A stretch of 64,000 nucleotides of DNA from Parablautia intestinalis (GTDB lineage: Bacteria > Bacillota > Clostridia > Lachnospirales > Lachnospiraceae), in contig RAYQ01000008.1 of the NCBI GenBank assembly GCA_003612395.1, positions 1-64,000 on the forward strand, given 5' to 3'. The translations under genes and the position numbers were made by a program. Below, one piece after another: positions 1 through 9,373 of the stretch (position 1 is the first letter of the stretch; the number at the start of each line of letters is the position of its first letter). The notes beneath the pieces were generated by a model, which saw only the letters and a program-made list of their open reading frames with translations, was not told where the DNA came from and searched no databases.

Positions 1-300
1 CCTGCTGATCGACCGATACGTCAGCGAACAGAACGCGCATAGCACTTGTGCTATTGATCCCGGTATAGGATGCTCGCCTACCTGCTTGGTTTTTCCGACT
101 GCAAGGCTATGTTCTTGGGGAAATGCCTGCTATATCCATTGATGTGTTTATCCCGTCCGCCTCCTTCCTGAATCACATGATAGCAACCGGCAGGGGAAAA
201 GAAAAGTACTGTCTTTTTTTTTCTATAGTGCAAAAAAGATACCGGTATCAAAAAGGATAGTACATTGAACAGACAGGGCGGATATAGCATAATGCGTTAA
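1..300. other. Left edge with no recognisable gene
   Basis: No gene can be assigned here. A plus-strand frame is open from the window edge to a stop at 140-142, and a minus-strand frame is also open across the first 40 bases, but neither translation is recognised. A perfect inverted repeat, ATAGCAC and GTGCTAT with a 2-nt centre, lies at 39-54. The stretch directly precedes a series of broken accessory genes, so it is probably part of the same decayed insertion. Confidence 0.3.
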
Positions 301-314
301 AAGGAGGGACTCAC

Positions 315-491
315 ATGAGCAACATGAAAGCGCCGCTGCCCTAATGCGCGGCTATGGTCAGGGTACAGAACATCTTAAGCGGGAAATGGAAGATAACGAT
401 ATTATGGTACATTGCAGAATATGAGGTGCAGCGGTTTGGGGAACTGAGGCGGAGGCTTGGGGACATCACACAGTCCACCCTTACCGAATAA
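315..491 (+). pseudogene. HxlR-family transcriptional regulator remnant
   Basis: An AAGGAGG ribosome binding site at 301-307 precedes an ATG at 315 that opens MSNMKAPLP. A TAA at 342-344 then interrupts the frame. The same frame continues with CAAMVRVQNILSGKWKITIL and a winged-helix segment ending QSTLTE before a second stop at 489-491. The GKW and FGELRRRL signatures are typical of HxlR/MarR-like winged-helix DNA-binding proteins, normally about 110 residues. Here only about 58 codons remain and everything after the recognition helix is missing, so the gene carries an in-frame nonsense codon and a 3' truncation. The truncation point abuts a response-regulator fragment on the other strand. 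Confidence 0.65.
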
Positions 492-652
492 TCCCTGATC
501 CTTTTCCTGATCTGGAAAACCGTGTTCTCCACCGCATGGCAGCAGCCGTTTGACGGTTCATGCCAGACAGCCTCATAAATCTGTTCTTTCGAATAGGCAA
601 TATCCTGAGCAGAATACAGCATATATAAAATATCAAATTCCTTTATCGACAG
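485..652 (-). pseudogene. OmpR-type response regulator, winged-helix fragment
   Basis: On the minus strand the frame reads LSIKEFDILYMLYS and continues with SKEQIYEAVW and HAVENTVFQIRKRI. This is the DNA-binding domain of an OmpR/PhoB-family response regulator. The receiver domain is absent, with an in-frame stop a few codons upstream of LSIKEF. The last strand of the wing, normally ending in a G-YKF motif, is also lost. It abuts the HxlR remnant near position 488 in opposite orientation, which shows a rearrangement breakpoint. No function is expected. Confidence 0.6.
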
Positions 653-713
653 GCAGATCTAGGTTTGCCTGTTCTGAAAAGGGTAAAAAAGTCGAGTACA
701 TTTTCCGGCATGC

Positions 714-1036
714 TGTTACAGAGAGATCCCGATTCCTGATTATGTCTTTGAGGCGATCTTAAAGGAACGGAAGGTGTACGAGAAAAACAGAAATCGCAGA
801 ACGGAAGAGTTTCAGGATCTTGCACGCTCCGGCTGAAAGCATTTAACCCAAAGGCAGTATCAAAGCTCATGGGATATGCCGAAGAAATCATAATAATGAA
901 TGTTTATGCAGATAATAGAGGTATCATAGCGGATGGCGTGTCGGAGATGAAGGAATACGTGAAAGAAGTATTACCAAACCCGGAAGAAATAGAAAGGCTT
1001 TCAAAAGGAATTGTTGGGGATTGTAGTAGATTGTAG
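714..1036 (+). pseudogene. Tyrosine recombinase (integrase) remnant
   Basis: Two fragments of one tyrosine-integrase gene lie in different frames. The first (714-836) reads REIPIPDYVFEAILKERK and then YEKNRNRRTEEFQDL, up to a stop. The second (833-1036) reads FNPKAVSKLMGYAEEIIIMN then VYADNRGIIADGV and ends at a stop. This matches the C-terminal catalytic region of integrases from integrative elements. About 60 residues that normally carry the R-H-x-x-R box are missing between the fragments. The conserved MGHA histidine is replaced by tyrosine (MGYA), while the nucleophile tyrosine region (VYADN) remains. It is inactive and marks an old mobile-element insertion. Confidence 0.75.
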
Positions 1037-1040
1037 TAGA
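1021..1040 (+). repeat. 10-nt tandem duplication
   Basis: TTGTAGTAGA occurs twice back to back. Ten bases is not a multiple of three, so the duplication shifts the reading frame at the very end of the integrase remnant and creates its stop. It looks like a slippage or decay scar. Confidence 0.8.
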
Positions 1041-1313
1041 CGTAACGGGATTTCTTCCAGATGAGTGTGATAGAAAAGATAAAAAGAACAAAAGTTCGAT
1101 TTGCATCTATACAAATTTAACGATCTGTGGTAAGATAAAAAAGCTCTTCAGTGTTGCCATGTCTATATGGAATTACAGAGGTACGCTGAGTTGCAAAAAC
1201 GGCAAAGTGTGAACGTGATTCGTCAAGGGCTTTTTCTCCGATTTGAGTAAAAAGTATGACGAAAATGAAATATTCTTTGACAAATTTGTGGCATATACGC
1301 ATCTTTTTTTACG

Positions 1314-1334
1314 ATGCGAATGTCTCATTCGCAT
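1314..1334. promoter_or_regulatory. Perfect dyad upstream of uvrB, possible operator
   Basis: ATGCGAATG at 1314-1322 and its exact reverse complement CATTCGCAT at 1326-1334 are separated by three bases. The dyad ends 10 nt before the uvrB ribosome binding site, and a TTGACA at 1277-1282 could be a -35 element. uvrB is normally SOS-controlled and the CGAA...TTCG half-sites resemble Gram-positive LexA boxes, but the spacing is one base longer than the usual box. The dyad is directly seen; the regulator is inference. Confidence 0.5.
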
Positions 1335-1357
1335 TAAATTTACGGAGGTGGCTTTTC

Positions 1358-3403
1358 GTGCAAAATGAACAAAAAACGTTCATCGAACAAAAATTCTTCA
1401 AACTCCACAGCGAATACAAGCCCACCGGAGACCAGCCGCAGGCCATAGAAGCCCTGGTCAAAGGGTTTCGGGAAGGCAACCAATTTCAGACTTTGCTTGG
1501 TGTTACAGGTTCCGGTAAGACTTTCACCATGGCAAACGTGATCGCCGCCCTGAATAAGCCCACTTTGGTCATAGCGCACAATAAGACTCTGGCCGGACAA
1601 TTGTACGGGGAGTTCAAGGAGTTCTTCCCCGAGAATGCGGTGGAGTACTTTGTCTCCTACTATGATTATTATCAGCCAGAAGCTTATGTGCCATCCTCTG
1701 ATACTTATATTGCCAAAGATTCTTCTGTGAATGAGGAAATTGATAAGCTGCGCCTGTCAGCCACGGCATCTTTGTCCGAAAGGAAAGATGTTATTGTGGT
1801 GGCCAGTGTATCCTGTATTTATGGATTAGGAAGTCCGGATGATTATCAGGAGATGATAGTATCCCTGCGGCCAGGGATGAATAAAGACAGAGATCAGGTA
1901 ATCCGGGAGCTGATTGATATACAGTATGACAGAAACGATATGGATTTGGGGCGTGCGTGCTTCAGGGTGAGAGGAGATGTGGTGGAGGTTTATCCGGCGC
2001 AGGGAGGTGATCATCTCATCCGTATTGAGTTCTTTGGGGATGAAATTGACCGGATTGCGGAGACAGACCCACTGACAGGCCAGGTACGTGCCGTACTGGA
2101 GCATGTTGCTATTTTTCCGGCCTCTCATTATGTAGTGCCTCAGGAGAGAATACAGGCGGCATGCATAAATATTGAGGCGGAACTAGAGGAAAGAATACGC
2201 TATTTTAAGGGGGAGGATAAGCTTTTAGAGGCCCAGAGGATTTCTGAGAGAACCAATTTTGACATTGAAATGCTCAGGGAAACAGGGTTTTGCTCCGGCA
2301 TTGAAAATTATTCCAGGCATCTTGCAGGGATGGCGGCAGGCGCTATGCCCCACACGCTGATGGACTATTTTGGGGATGATTATTTAATTATTGTAGATGA
2401 ATCCCACATGACGATTCCGCAGATTGGAGCAATGTACACCGGAGACAGATCGAGAAAGACAACGCTGGTAGATTACGGGTTTCGGCTTCCTTCAGCACTT
2501 GACAACCGTCCTTTATGCTTTGCGGAGTTTGAAGAACATATCGATCAGATGTTGTTTGTATCGGCTACACCTGCCAAATATGAGCAGGAGCACGAACTGT
2601 TTCGTACAGAACAGATCATCCGACCTACGGGTCTGCTGGATCCGGAAATATCGGTGCGGCCGGTAGAGGGACAGATTGATGATCTGGTGGCAGAAATCAA
2701 CAAAGAAACGGAGAAACATAACAAGGTTCTGGTTACTACGCTGACAAAAAGAATGGCAGAGGACCTTACGGATTATATGAATGATGTGGGAATACGTGTG
2801 AAGTATCTCCATTCAGATATAGATACCCTTGAAAGGGCAGAAATTATCCGGGATATGAGACTGGACGTTTTTGATGTGCTGGTAGGCATCAACCTCTTAA
2901 GAGAAGGGCTGGACATTCCTGAAATCTCACTGGTGGCGATTCTGGATGCAGATAAGGAGGGATTTCTGCGTTCAGAGACCTCTCTGATTCAGACAGTAGG
3001 TCGTGCGGCCAGAAATTCGGAAGGCCATGTAATTATGTATGCCGACAATATGACAGATTCTATGGCAGCAGCTATAGAGGAAACCAACAGAAGGCGGAGG
3101 ATTCAGCAAAAATATAATGATGAACATGGTATTACCCCAACCACTATCAGGAAGGCAGTCCGGGATCTGATCAGTATATCCAGAGTAATTGCAAAGGAGG
3201 AACTGCAGTTTGCGAAGGATCCGGAATCCATGGACCGCAGGGAGTTGGAAAAACTGACTGCAGAGGTGGAAAAGCAGATGAAGAAAGCAGCAGCAGATTT
3301 AAACTTCGAGGCTGCGGCAGAGCTGCGTGATAAAATGGTTGAATTGAAAAAGAAGCTGAAGGAACTGGATGATGATGAAAGAAAAGGAAAGAAAATAGAT
3401 TGA
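1358..3403 (+). CDS. uvrB: Excinuclease ABC subunit UvrB
   Basis: UvrB is the DNA-damage verification helicase of nucleotide excision repair: it is loaded by UvrA and recruits UvrC for incision. The GTG at 1358 is chosen because GGAGGTGG lies 6-7 nt upstream. An in-frame ATG at 1256 has no ribosome binding site and would add unrelated residues. The 681-residue product has Walker [14 protein letters not shown] near residue 50, the beta-hairpin region [20 protein letters not shown], the helicase motif around DESHMTIPQ, the C-terminal helicase domain with GRAARN, and a C-terminal UVR motif that contacts UvrC. It is followed 74 nt later by uvrA in the same orientation, the usual uvrBA operon order. 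Confidence 0.97.
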   Translation: MQNEQKTFIEQKFFKLHSEYKPTGDQPQAIEALVKGFREGNQFQTLLGVTGSGKTFTMANVIAALNKPTLVIAHNKTLAGQLYGEFKEFFPENAVEYFVSYYDYYQPEAYVPSSDTYIAKDSSVNEEIDKLRLSATASLSERKDVIVVASVSCIYGLGSPDDYQEMIVSLRPGMNKDRDQVIRELIDIQYDRNDMDLGRACFRVRGDVVEVYPAQGGDHLIRIEFFGDEIDRIAETDPLTGQVRAVLEHVAIFPASHYVVPQERIQAACINIEAELEERIRYFKGEDKLLEAQRISERTNFDIEMLRETGFCSGIENYSRHLAGMAAGAMPHTLMDYFGDDYLIIVDESHMTIPQIGAMYTGDRSRKTTLVDYGFRLPSALDNRPLCFAEFEEHIDQMLFVSATPAKYEQEHELFRTEQIIRPTGLLDPEISVRPVEGQIDDLVAEINKETEKHNKVLVTTLTKRMAEDLTDYMNDVGIRVKYLHSDIDTLERAEIIRDMRLDVFDVLVGINLLREGLDIPEISLVAILDADKEGFLRSETSLIQTVGRAARNSEGHVIMYADNMTDSMAAAIEETNRRRRIQQKYNDEHGITPTTIRKAVRDLISISRVIAKEELQFAKDPESMDRRELEKLTAEVEKQMKKAAADLNFEAAAELRDKMVELKKKLKELDDDERKGKKID

Positions 3404-3476
3404 AAAATCAGCCCGGCATCCGTTGTTTGTGCCCAGGCTCCAATTTGAGGGTTGCTGGCAAAAATGGAGGATTACA

Positions 3477-6371
3477 ATGAAACTATCGGATAAACATATA
3501 GATATCCCAAGGATGCGTCCCAGAGAATTTATTAAAATCAGGGGTGCAAATGAACACAATTTAAACGAGCTTAATGTGGATATTCCGCGAAATGAGCTGG
3601 TGGTGCTCACAGGGCTTTCAGGCTCAGGAAAATCATCGCTTGCTTTTGATACGATTTATGCTGAGGGGCAAAGAAGGTATATGGAATCTCTTTCCTCCTA
3701 TGCAAGGCAGTTTTTGGGGCAGATGGAAAAACCTAATGTAGAGAAAATAGAAGGTCTTTCCCCGGCCATATCCATAGATCAGAAATCTACCAACAGAAAT
3801 CCCCGCTCTACGGTGGGAACCGTGACTGAAATTTATGACCATTTCAGACTACTGTATGCCAGAATAGGCATTCCCCACTGTCCGGAATGCGGAAAAGAGA
3901 TCAAACGGCAAAGCGTAGACCAGATGGTAGATCAGGTTATGGAGCTTTCCCAGGGGACAAGAATACAATTGCTTGCGCCTGTTGTCAGAGGAAGAAAGGG
4001 AGAACATGCCAAGGTATTTGACCGCGCCAGAAGAAGCGGGTATGTGAGAGTGCGTGTGGATGGAAGCTTATATGAACTTACGGAAGAGCTAAAGCTGGAT
4101 AAGAACATTAAACATAATATTGAAATCGTAGTTGACCGGCTTGTAATAAAGCCGGATATTGAAAGAAGGCTTACGGATTCCATTGAAAACGTACTCAACC
4201 TGGCAGAAGGCCTGCTGATGGTGGATGTCATTGACGGTGAGACAATAAATTTCAGTCAAAGCTTTGCCTGCCCGGACTGCGGCGTCAGCATTAGTGAAAT
4301 TGAGCCAAGAAGCTTTTCTTTTAACAATCCTTTCGGTGCCTGTCCCGTATGCTTCGGGCTGGGTTATAAGATGGAGTTTGACCCGGAACTGATGATTCCT
4401 GATAAATCTTTGAGTATCAGCGGCGGCGCTATTCAGGTAATGGGATGGCAGTCAAGCAGTGAGCCGGGCAGCTTTACCAATGCGCTTTTGCAGGCTCTTG
4501 CAAAGGAGTATAAATTCAGCCTGGATACATCCATGGAGGATTTACCGGAAAATATCTTTGATATACTGCTTCATGGTACCGGAGGCAGAGAGGTAAAAGT
4601 CCACTATAAAGGCCAGAGGGGCGAAGGGATTTATCCTGTTGCGTTTGAAGGACTGATTCGGAACATGGAGCGAAAGTACAGAGAGACCGGTTCTGATATC
4701 ATTAAACAGGAGTATGAAACTTTTATGCGGATTACCCCCTGTAAAGAATGCGGCGGCATGAGATTAAAGAAGGAGTCTCTGGCGGTAACTGTCTGCGATA
4801 AAAATATTTTTGAAATCACTTCCATGTCTATTCGTGACCTTTATGATTTCCTGAAAGATATGCAGCTTTCCAATCAACAGCAGCTGATTGGAAGGCAGGT
4901 GCTAAAGGAAATTAATGCGAGAGTCGGATTTCTGATAGATGTGGGCCTGGATTATTTATCCCTTTCAAGGGCTACGGCTACCCTGTCAGGGGGAGAGGCC
5001 CAGCGGATCCGTCTTGCCACACAGATTGGCTCCGGCCTGGTGGGTGTATGCTATATTTTGGATGAGCCAAGCATAGGGCTCCATCAGAAGGATAATGATA
5101 AGCTCCTTAATACGCTGAAAAACCTCAGGGATTTAGGGAACACACTTATTGTGGTAGAACATGATGAAGATACGATGTTAGAGGCCGATCATGTGGTTGA
5201 CATTGGTCCCGGTGCAGGCTCTCATGGCGGTAAGGTGGTGGCTCAGGGAACGGCCCGGGAAATTATGGAGGTGGAAGAATCCATTACAGGCCAGTATCTG
5301 AGCGGAAGAAAGCAGGTTCCGGTACCGGAGGCGCGGCGTAAGCCCAAGGGCTGGCTGACGGTAACAGGGGCAAGAGAAAACAACCTTAAAAACATTTCGG
5401 TGAAGATTCCTCTTGGAATTCTCACCTGTGTAACAGGGGTTTCGGGCTCGGGAAAAAGTTCTCTGGTTAATGAAATTTTGTATAAGCGCCTTGCCAGGGA
5501 TTTAAACCGTGCAAGGACCATACCCGGAAAACACAAGAATATTTCGGGAATCAACAAACTGGACAAAGTGATAGACATAGATCAGTCACCAATTGGAAGA
5601 ACGCCCCGCTCTAATCCGGCTACCTACACGGGAGTCTTTGATATGATCAGGGATTTGTTTGCCGGGACGCCGGATGCCAAAGCGAGAGGATATAAAAAAG
5701 GAAGATTCAGCTTTAATGTAAAAGGGGGGCGCTGTGAAGCCTGTGGCGGAGACGGGATTATCAAGATAGAAATGCATTTTTTGCCTGATGTCTACGTACC
5801 CTGTGAAGTCTGCGGCGGCAGGCGTTATAACAGAGAAACCCTGGAGGTGAAATATAAGGGAAAAAATATTTATGACGTACTGGATATGACCGTAGAGGAA
5901 GCCGTACCTTTCTTTGAAAATCTGCCCTCAATACGCCGCAAGATAGAGACCCTTAACGATGTAGGTCTTTCCTACGTAAAGCTGGGACAGCCTTCCACTA
6001 CTTTATCAGGGGGAGAGGCCCAGAGGATTAAGCTGGCCACGGAGCTGAGCAAACGCAGCACGGGAAATACAATCTATATTCTGGATGAGCCTACTACCGG
6101 CCTGCATTTTGCAGACGTGCACAAGCTGGTTGAAATACTGCACCGGCTTGTAGACGGCGGCAATACGGTGGTGGTGATAGAGCATAATCTGGATGTGATT
6201 AAGACGGCAGATTATATTATTGATATGGGACCGGATGGCGGAGACAGGGGTGGAGAGATGGTTGCCTGCGGGACACCGGAGGAGATAGCGAATTACCTTG
6301 GCTCTTATACGGGACAGTATGTGAAAAAAATGTTGAAAAAGTATAAAGAAAACGTAGATAAATACCGATAA
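3477..6371 (+). CDS. uvrA: Excinuclease ABC subunit UvrA
   Basis: UvrA is the damage-scanning ABC ATPase that forms the UvrA2B complex. The ATG at 3477 follows GGAGG with good spacing; a TTG 54 nt upstream in frame lacks a binding site. The 964-residue product carries two ABC modules: Walker [16 protein letters not shown] near residue 35 and [15 protein letters not shown] near residue 650. It has the signature pairs [12 protein letters not shown] and [12 protein letters not shown] and zinc-finger cysteines ([21 protein letters not shown]). Length and domain order are normal. It is expected to be cotranscribed with uvrB. Confidence 0.97.
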   Translation: MKLSDKHIDIPRMRPREFIKIRGANEHNLNELNVDIPRNELVVLTGLSGSGKSSLAFDTIYAEGQRRYMESLSSYARQFLGQMEKPNVEKIEGLSPAISIDQKSTNRNPRSTVGTVTEIYDHFRLLYARIGIPHCPECGKEIKRQSVDQMVDQVMELSQGTRIQLLAPVVRGRKGEHAKVFDRARRSGYVRVRVDGSLYELTEELKLDKNIKHNIEIVVDRLVIKPDIERRLTDSIENVLNLAEGLLMVDVIDGETINFSQSFACPDCGVSISEIEPRSFSFNNPFGACPVCFGLGYKMEFDPELMIPDKSLSISGGAIQVMGWQSSSEPGSFTNALLQALAKEYKFSLDTSMEDLPENIFDILLHGTGGREVKVHYKGQRGEGIYPVAFEGLIRNMERKYRETGSDIIKQEYETFMRITPCKECGGMRLKKESLAVTVCDKNIFEITSMSIRDLYDFLKDMQLSNQQQLIGRQVLKEINARVGFLIDVGLDYLSLSRATATLSGGEAQRIRLATQIGSGLVGVCYILDEPSIGLHQKDNDKLLNTLKNLRDLGNTLIVVEHDEDTMLEADHVVDIGPGAGSHGGKVVAQGTAREIMEVEESITGQYLSGRKQVPVPEARRKPKGWLTVTGARENNLKNISVKIPLGILTCVTGVSGSGKSSLVNEILYKRLARDLNRARTIPGKHKNISGINKLDKVIDIDQSPIGRTPRSNPATYTGVFDMIRDLFAGTPDAKARGYKKGRFSFNVKGGRCEACGGDGIIKIEMHFLPDVYVPCEVCGGRRYNRETLEVKYKGKNIYDVLDMTVEEAVPFFENLPSIRRKIETLNDVGLSYVKLGQPSTTLSGGEAQRIKLATELSKRSTGNTIYILDEPTTGLHFADVHKLVEILHRLVDGGNTVVVIEHNLDVIKTADYIIDMGPDGGDRGGEMVACGTPEEIANYLGSYTGQYVKKMLKKYKENVDKYR

Positions 6372-6398
6372 ATACATCGGAGCATGGATGCAGCAGGA

Positions 6399-6418
6399 AA
6401 AACGGATGGATCCGTTTT
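6399..6418 (+). terminator. Hairpin after uvrA
   Basis: AAAACGGA and TCCGTTTT form a perfect 8-bp stem with a TGGA loop, 28 nt after the uvrA stop. A clean U-run is lacking directly after the stem, although the region is T-rich slightly later, so termination may be partial. Confidence 0.5.
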
Positions 6419-6459
6419 ACTTGTTACATCCATTTTTATTAAATTTTTGTGAAACCCCT

Positions 6460-6487
6460 TTGAAAAAAATTTTCTATGGGTTATAAT
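6460..6487 (+). promoter_or_regulatory. Sigma-A promoter for the mbl/flagellar cluster
   Basis: TTGAAA at 6460-6465 and a perfect TATAAT at 6482-6487 are separated by 16 nt. Transcription from here would give a leader of about 165 nt before mbl. No specific structure was recognised in that leader. Confidence 0.65.
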
Positions 6488-6656
6488 AACTTCTATATGC
6501 GTCTTATTATAGACATTATAACTTCAAAATAGAAAATATGATCTGCGAAGCTGCCGGAGCCGGAATGAATTTTGGCTGGCGGGATCCATTCAGAATAAAT
6601 AAATTTGAATTAAATTTGGAAAATGCGGTGATCAAGCTAAGAAAGGGGCACAAAAA

Positions 6657-7649
6657 ATGCAATACACGGATATCGGGATCGATTTGGGAACTGCCAGTAT
6701 ATTGGTTTATATTAGAGGAAGAGGCGTTGTCCTTAAAGAACCCTCGGTTGTAGCTTTTGATAGAGACACTAACAGAATTAAGGCCATTGGAGAGGACGCA
6801 AGACTTATGCTGGGAAGAACTCCGGGAAATATAGTGGCTGTCCGTCCTTTGCGTCAGGGCGTTATTTCTGATTATAAAGTAACAGAGCAGATGATGAAGT
6901 ATTTTATTCAGAAAGCGCTTGGTAAGAAAACTTTCAGAAAACCAAGGATTGCGGTCTGCGTACCCAGCGGTGTTACAGAGGTGGAAAAAAAGGCTGTTGA
7001 GGACGCTACTCTTCAGGCGGGGGCCAGGGAGGTTTCTATTATTGAAGAACCGATTGCGGCAGCAATAGGTGCAGGGATTGATATTTCCAAGCCCTGCGGA
7101 AATATGATCGTGGATATTGGCGGAGGTACTTCCGATATAGCGGTTATTTCATTAGGTGGAACAGTAGTAAGTGCATCTATCAAAATTGCCGGTGATGATT
7201 TCGATGAAGCGCTGGTAAGATTTATGCGTAAGAAACATAATCTGTTAATCGGCGAAAGGACGGCTGAGGATATCAAAATAAAAATTGGCTCTGCATTTAA
7301 ACGGGCGGAAGTGGATTACATGGATGTTAGAGGGCGTAATCTGGTTACAGGCCTTCCCAAAACCGTGAAGGTATCTTCTGAGGAAACAGAGGAAGCTCTC
7401 AAGGAAACCACGGCACAGATTATCGAAACGATTCACAGCGTACTTGAAAAAACGCCGCCGGAACTGGCAGCGGATATTGCGGACAGAGGGATTGTACTTA
7501 CAGGAGGCGGGAGCCTTTTGCGGGGATTTGAGGATTTGATTTCAGAAAAAACAGGAATTAACACCATGACAGCGGAGGATCCCATGACAGCCGTTGCTAT
7601 TGGAACAGGTAAGTATGTGGAATTCCTTGCCGGCTACAGGGAGGATTAG
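6657..7649 (+). CDS. mbl: MreB/Mbl actin-like rod-shape protein
   Basis: A bacterial actin homologue that polymerises along the inner membrane and positions the cell-wall elongation machinery. The 330-residue product has the phosphate-1 motif IGIDLGTASILVYI at the N terminus, the connect and phosphate-2 region MIVDIGGGTSDIAVISLGG, and the adenosine motif GIVLTGGGSLL near residue 285. Position directly before two FlgG-family genes mirrors mbl-flhO-flhP of Bacillus subtilis, which is why Mbl is preferred over MreB; no mreC or mreD lies nearby. A purine-rich AAGAAAGGGG sits upstream of the ATG. Confidence 0.85.
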   Translation: MQYTDIGIDLGTASILVYIRGRGVVLKEPSVVAFDRDTNRIKAIGEDARLMLGRTPGNIVAVRPLRQGVISDYKVTEQMMKYFIQKALGKKTFRKPRIAVCVPSGVTEVEKKAVEDATLQAGAREVSIIEEPIAAAIGAGIDISKPCGNMIVDIGGGTSDIAVISLGGTVVSASIKIAGDDFDEALVRFMRKKHNLLIGERTAEDIKIKIGSAFKRAEVDYMDVRGRNLVTGLPKTVKVSSEETEEALKETTAQIIETIHSVLEKTPPELAADIADRGIVLTGGGSLLRGFEDLISEKTGINTMTAEDPMTAVAIGTGKYVEFLAGYRED

Positions 7650-7680
7650 CCTATAAACTTATTTGGGGCAGCTTGAATAC

Positions 7681-7718
7681 ACAAATTTGCAGGTTGAGAA
7701 GGGAGTATGTTTTTTATG
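7681..7718 (+). repeat. Leader motif family A, copy 1
   Basis: The core AATTTGCAGGTTGAGAAG, followed by GGAG and a T-rich stretch ending at the start codon, recurs almost unchanged before the rod-binding gene (9334-9373). It recurs in diverged form before rmlD (23234-23275) and fcl (27537-27578). Conservation extends from about 35 nt upstream into the ATG, further than a shared ribosome binding site would require. The role is unknown. Confidence 0.7.
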
Positions 7719-8492
7719 GTAAAAGGATTATACACTGCCTATACAGGCATGGTAAATGAACAGCGCAGGATGGATGTCCTTACAAATAATCTTGCCAATG
7801 CGGATACTACCGGTTTTAAGAAGGAGGGAGCTTCCAGCCAGTCTTTTGATTCTGTTTTGACATATAAGATTAAGGACTTTACGGAAGGCGACCGCCTGGC
7901 GAAAAGACTTGGAAGAAATCACCCTGGCGTTAAGATCGGAGAAGGATATACAGATTTTTCCCAGGGACCGTTAAAACATACGGAAAATACCTTTGACCTG
8001 GCTTTGACGGATGCAGGTTTTTTTGCAGTTGAATTTACCAGCAAATCAGGAGAAACTTCTGTGAAATATACCAGAGACGGCGATTTCACCTTAACGCAGG
8101 ATGGACGCCTGGTTACCAGAGACGGGGATGCGGTGCTTGATGAGAGCGGATCTCCCATTAAAATAGATCCCCTTCAGAAGGCCGAAATTAATACAAAAGG
8201 TGAGATTGTCCAGAATGGCAGAGTAGTAGCTGCCATTCAGGTTACCGATTTTGAAAATTATGATTATTTAGTACGATATGGGGAAAATTACTTTGAGGCG
8301 GCAGAAGGCGCCGGGGAAAAAGAACCGGCTGCGGAGGTGTATTCGGGATACCTGGAATCCTCCAATATTTCGGTGGTAACAGAGATGGTTAATATGATTA
8401 CGGTTTCCCGTGCCTATGAAAGCAATCAAAAAGTGATAACCACTTATGACAGTACATTAGACATTGCAGCGAATCAGCTTGGCAAAATTTAA
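7716..8492 (+). CDS. flhO: Flagellar rod protein, FlgG family (FlhO-like)
   Basis: A 258-residue flagellar basal-body rod/hook protein. It starts VKGLYTAYTGMVNEQRRMDV followed by LTNNLANADTTGFKKEG, the conserved N-terminal Flg-bb-rod motif. It ends with the C-terminal partner motif SNISVVTEMVNMITVSRAYE near residue 220, and the central region (GFFAVEF, YTRDGDF) is FlgG-like. The ATG at 7716 is preferred over an in-frame ATG at 7707 because the latter sits almost on the GAAGGGAG binding site. Eleven bases separate it from the next rod gene. Its place after mbl matches FlhO of Bacillus; FlgF or FlgG are alternative names. Confidence 0.85.
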   Translation: MVKGLYTAYTGMVNEQRRMDVLTNNLANADTTGFKKEGASSQSFDSVLTYKIKDFTEGDRLAKRLGRNHPGVKIGEGYTDFSQGPLKHTENTFDLALTDAGFFAVEFTSKSGETSVKYTRDGDFTLTQDGRLVTRDGDAVLDESGSPIKIDPLQKAEINTKGEIVQNGRVVAAIQVTDFENYDYLVRYGENYFEAAEGAGEKEPAAEVYSGYLESSNISVVTEMVNMITVSRAYESNQKVITTYDSTLDIAANQLGKI

Positions 8493-8503
8493 GGAGGCAG
8501 TTT

Positions 8504-9325
8504 ATGGTTAGGAGTTTATGGACCGCAGCGACAGGAATGAATGCGCAGCAGACAAATGTTGACACGATAGCAAATAATCTGGCAAATGTCAATACGGTAG
8601 GATATAAGACACAAGTGGCACAGTTTAAGTCTTTACTTTATCAGACTTTGCAGACGGCCACTACCACAGCAAACGGGGATCCCAAGCCTACAAGTTCACA
8701 GGTTGGATTAGGTGTAAGAAATTCGTCTATTAATTCTATTTTTACCCAGGGAAGTTTCCTGGCATCTAATGGAGATGCATCATTTGCCATTGAGGGAGAA
8801 GGATTTTTTGCAATCCAGGGCAGCGATGGAAATACATATTATACCCGTAATGGTGATTTTACCTGGGCGACCAATGGAAGAAATGGCGGGTTAATCCTTA
8901 CTAATCAGGATGGCCTTCCGGTGCTGAGCACTACGGGCAGGACGATTACTTTGAATAATAATTATGTAACCAGCAGAATTACTATCACCAATGACGGTAC
9001 AATCTGCTACCCGGATGCCAATAATAATCCGCAGTCCCTGAACATGACGATTGGTATGTATCAGTTTAATAATCCGGGTGGACTTGTGAGAAAAGGAAGT
9101 ACGCTTTGGGAAACCTCACCGGCAAGCGGTGAGGCCCTCAATGAGGCAACCAACAGAAATCTTACGAGAAGCAAGATGGTTCAGGGCTACCTGGAAGGTT
9201 CTAACGTACAGGTTGCGGATGAGATGGTGAATTTGATTATTGCCCAACGTGCCTATGAGATGAATTCAAAGGCAATTACTACCACAGATGAGATGATGCA
9301 GACAGCAAATAATCTGAAACGTTAA
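8504..9325 (+). CDS. flhP: Flagellar rod protein, FlgG family (FlhP-like)
   Basis: A second, paralogous basal-body rod protein of 273 residues. The N terminus VRSLWTAATGMNAQQTNVDT continues with IANNLANVNTVGYKT, and the C terminus carries SNVQVADEMVNLIIAQRAYE followed by MNSKAITTTDEM. Both helices are the coiled-coil export and assembly regions of the rod/hook family. The central part has GFFAIQG and YYTRNGDF. AAGGAGG lies just before the ATG. It is probably co-transcribed with the preceding flhO-like gene and acts with it in the distal rod. Compared with that paralogue it has an Asn/Thr-rich middle segment (residues 140-185). Confidence 0.87.
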   Translation: MVRSLWTAATGMNAQQTNVDTIANNLANVNTVGYKTQVAQFKSLLYQTLQTATTTANGDPKPTSSQVGLGVRNSSINSIFTQGSFLASNGDASFAIEGEGFFAIQGSDGNTYYTRNGDFTWATNGRNGGLILTNQDGLPVLSTTGRTITLNNNYVTSRITITNDGTICYPDANNNPQSLNMTIGMYQFNNPGGLVRKGSTLWETSPASGEALNEATNRNLTRSKMVQGYLEGSNVQVADEMVNLIIAQRAYEMNSKAITTTDEMMQTANNLKR

Positions 9326-9333
9326 TGTTACAT

Positions 9334-9373
9334 CTAAATTTGCAGGTTGAGAAGGGAGCATGTTATTAGTATG
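9334..9373 (+). repeat. Leader motif family A, copy 2
   Basis: This is nearly identical to the copy at 7681-7718: AAATTTGCAGGTTGAGAAG, then GGAG, CATGTT and TATG. A possible pairing partner GCAAAT lies at 9305-9310, complementary to ATTTGC in the motif. The spacing from GGAG to the likely start codon (12 nt) is long, as in the other copies. Confidence 0.7.

Noticed and set aside
1..40. Minus-strand frame MRVLFADVSVDQQ running off the left edge, faintly like the N terminus of serine recombinases
   Set aside because: Only 13 codons are visible, the conserved arginine before the VS pair is replaced by aspartate, and there is no ribosome binding site.
1256..1357. Upstream in-frame extension of uvrB
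   Set aside because: No ribosome binding site at 1256, no similarity to UvrB N termini, and it runs across the putative promoter and dyad.
6538..6753. Short open frame in the mbl leader
   Set aside because: It runs out of frame into mbl, has no ribosome binding site and no recognisable motif.
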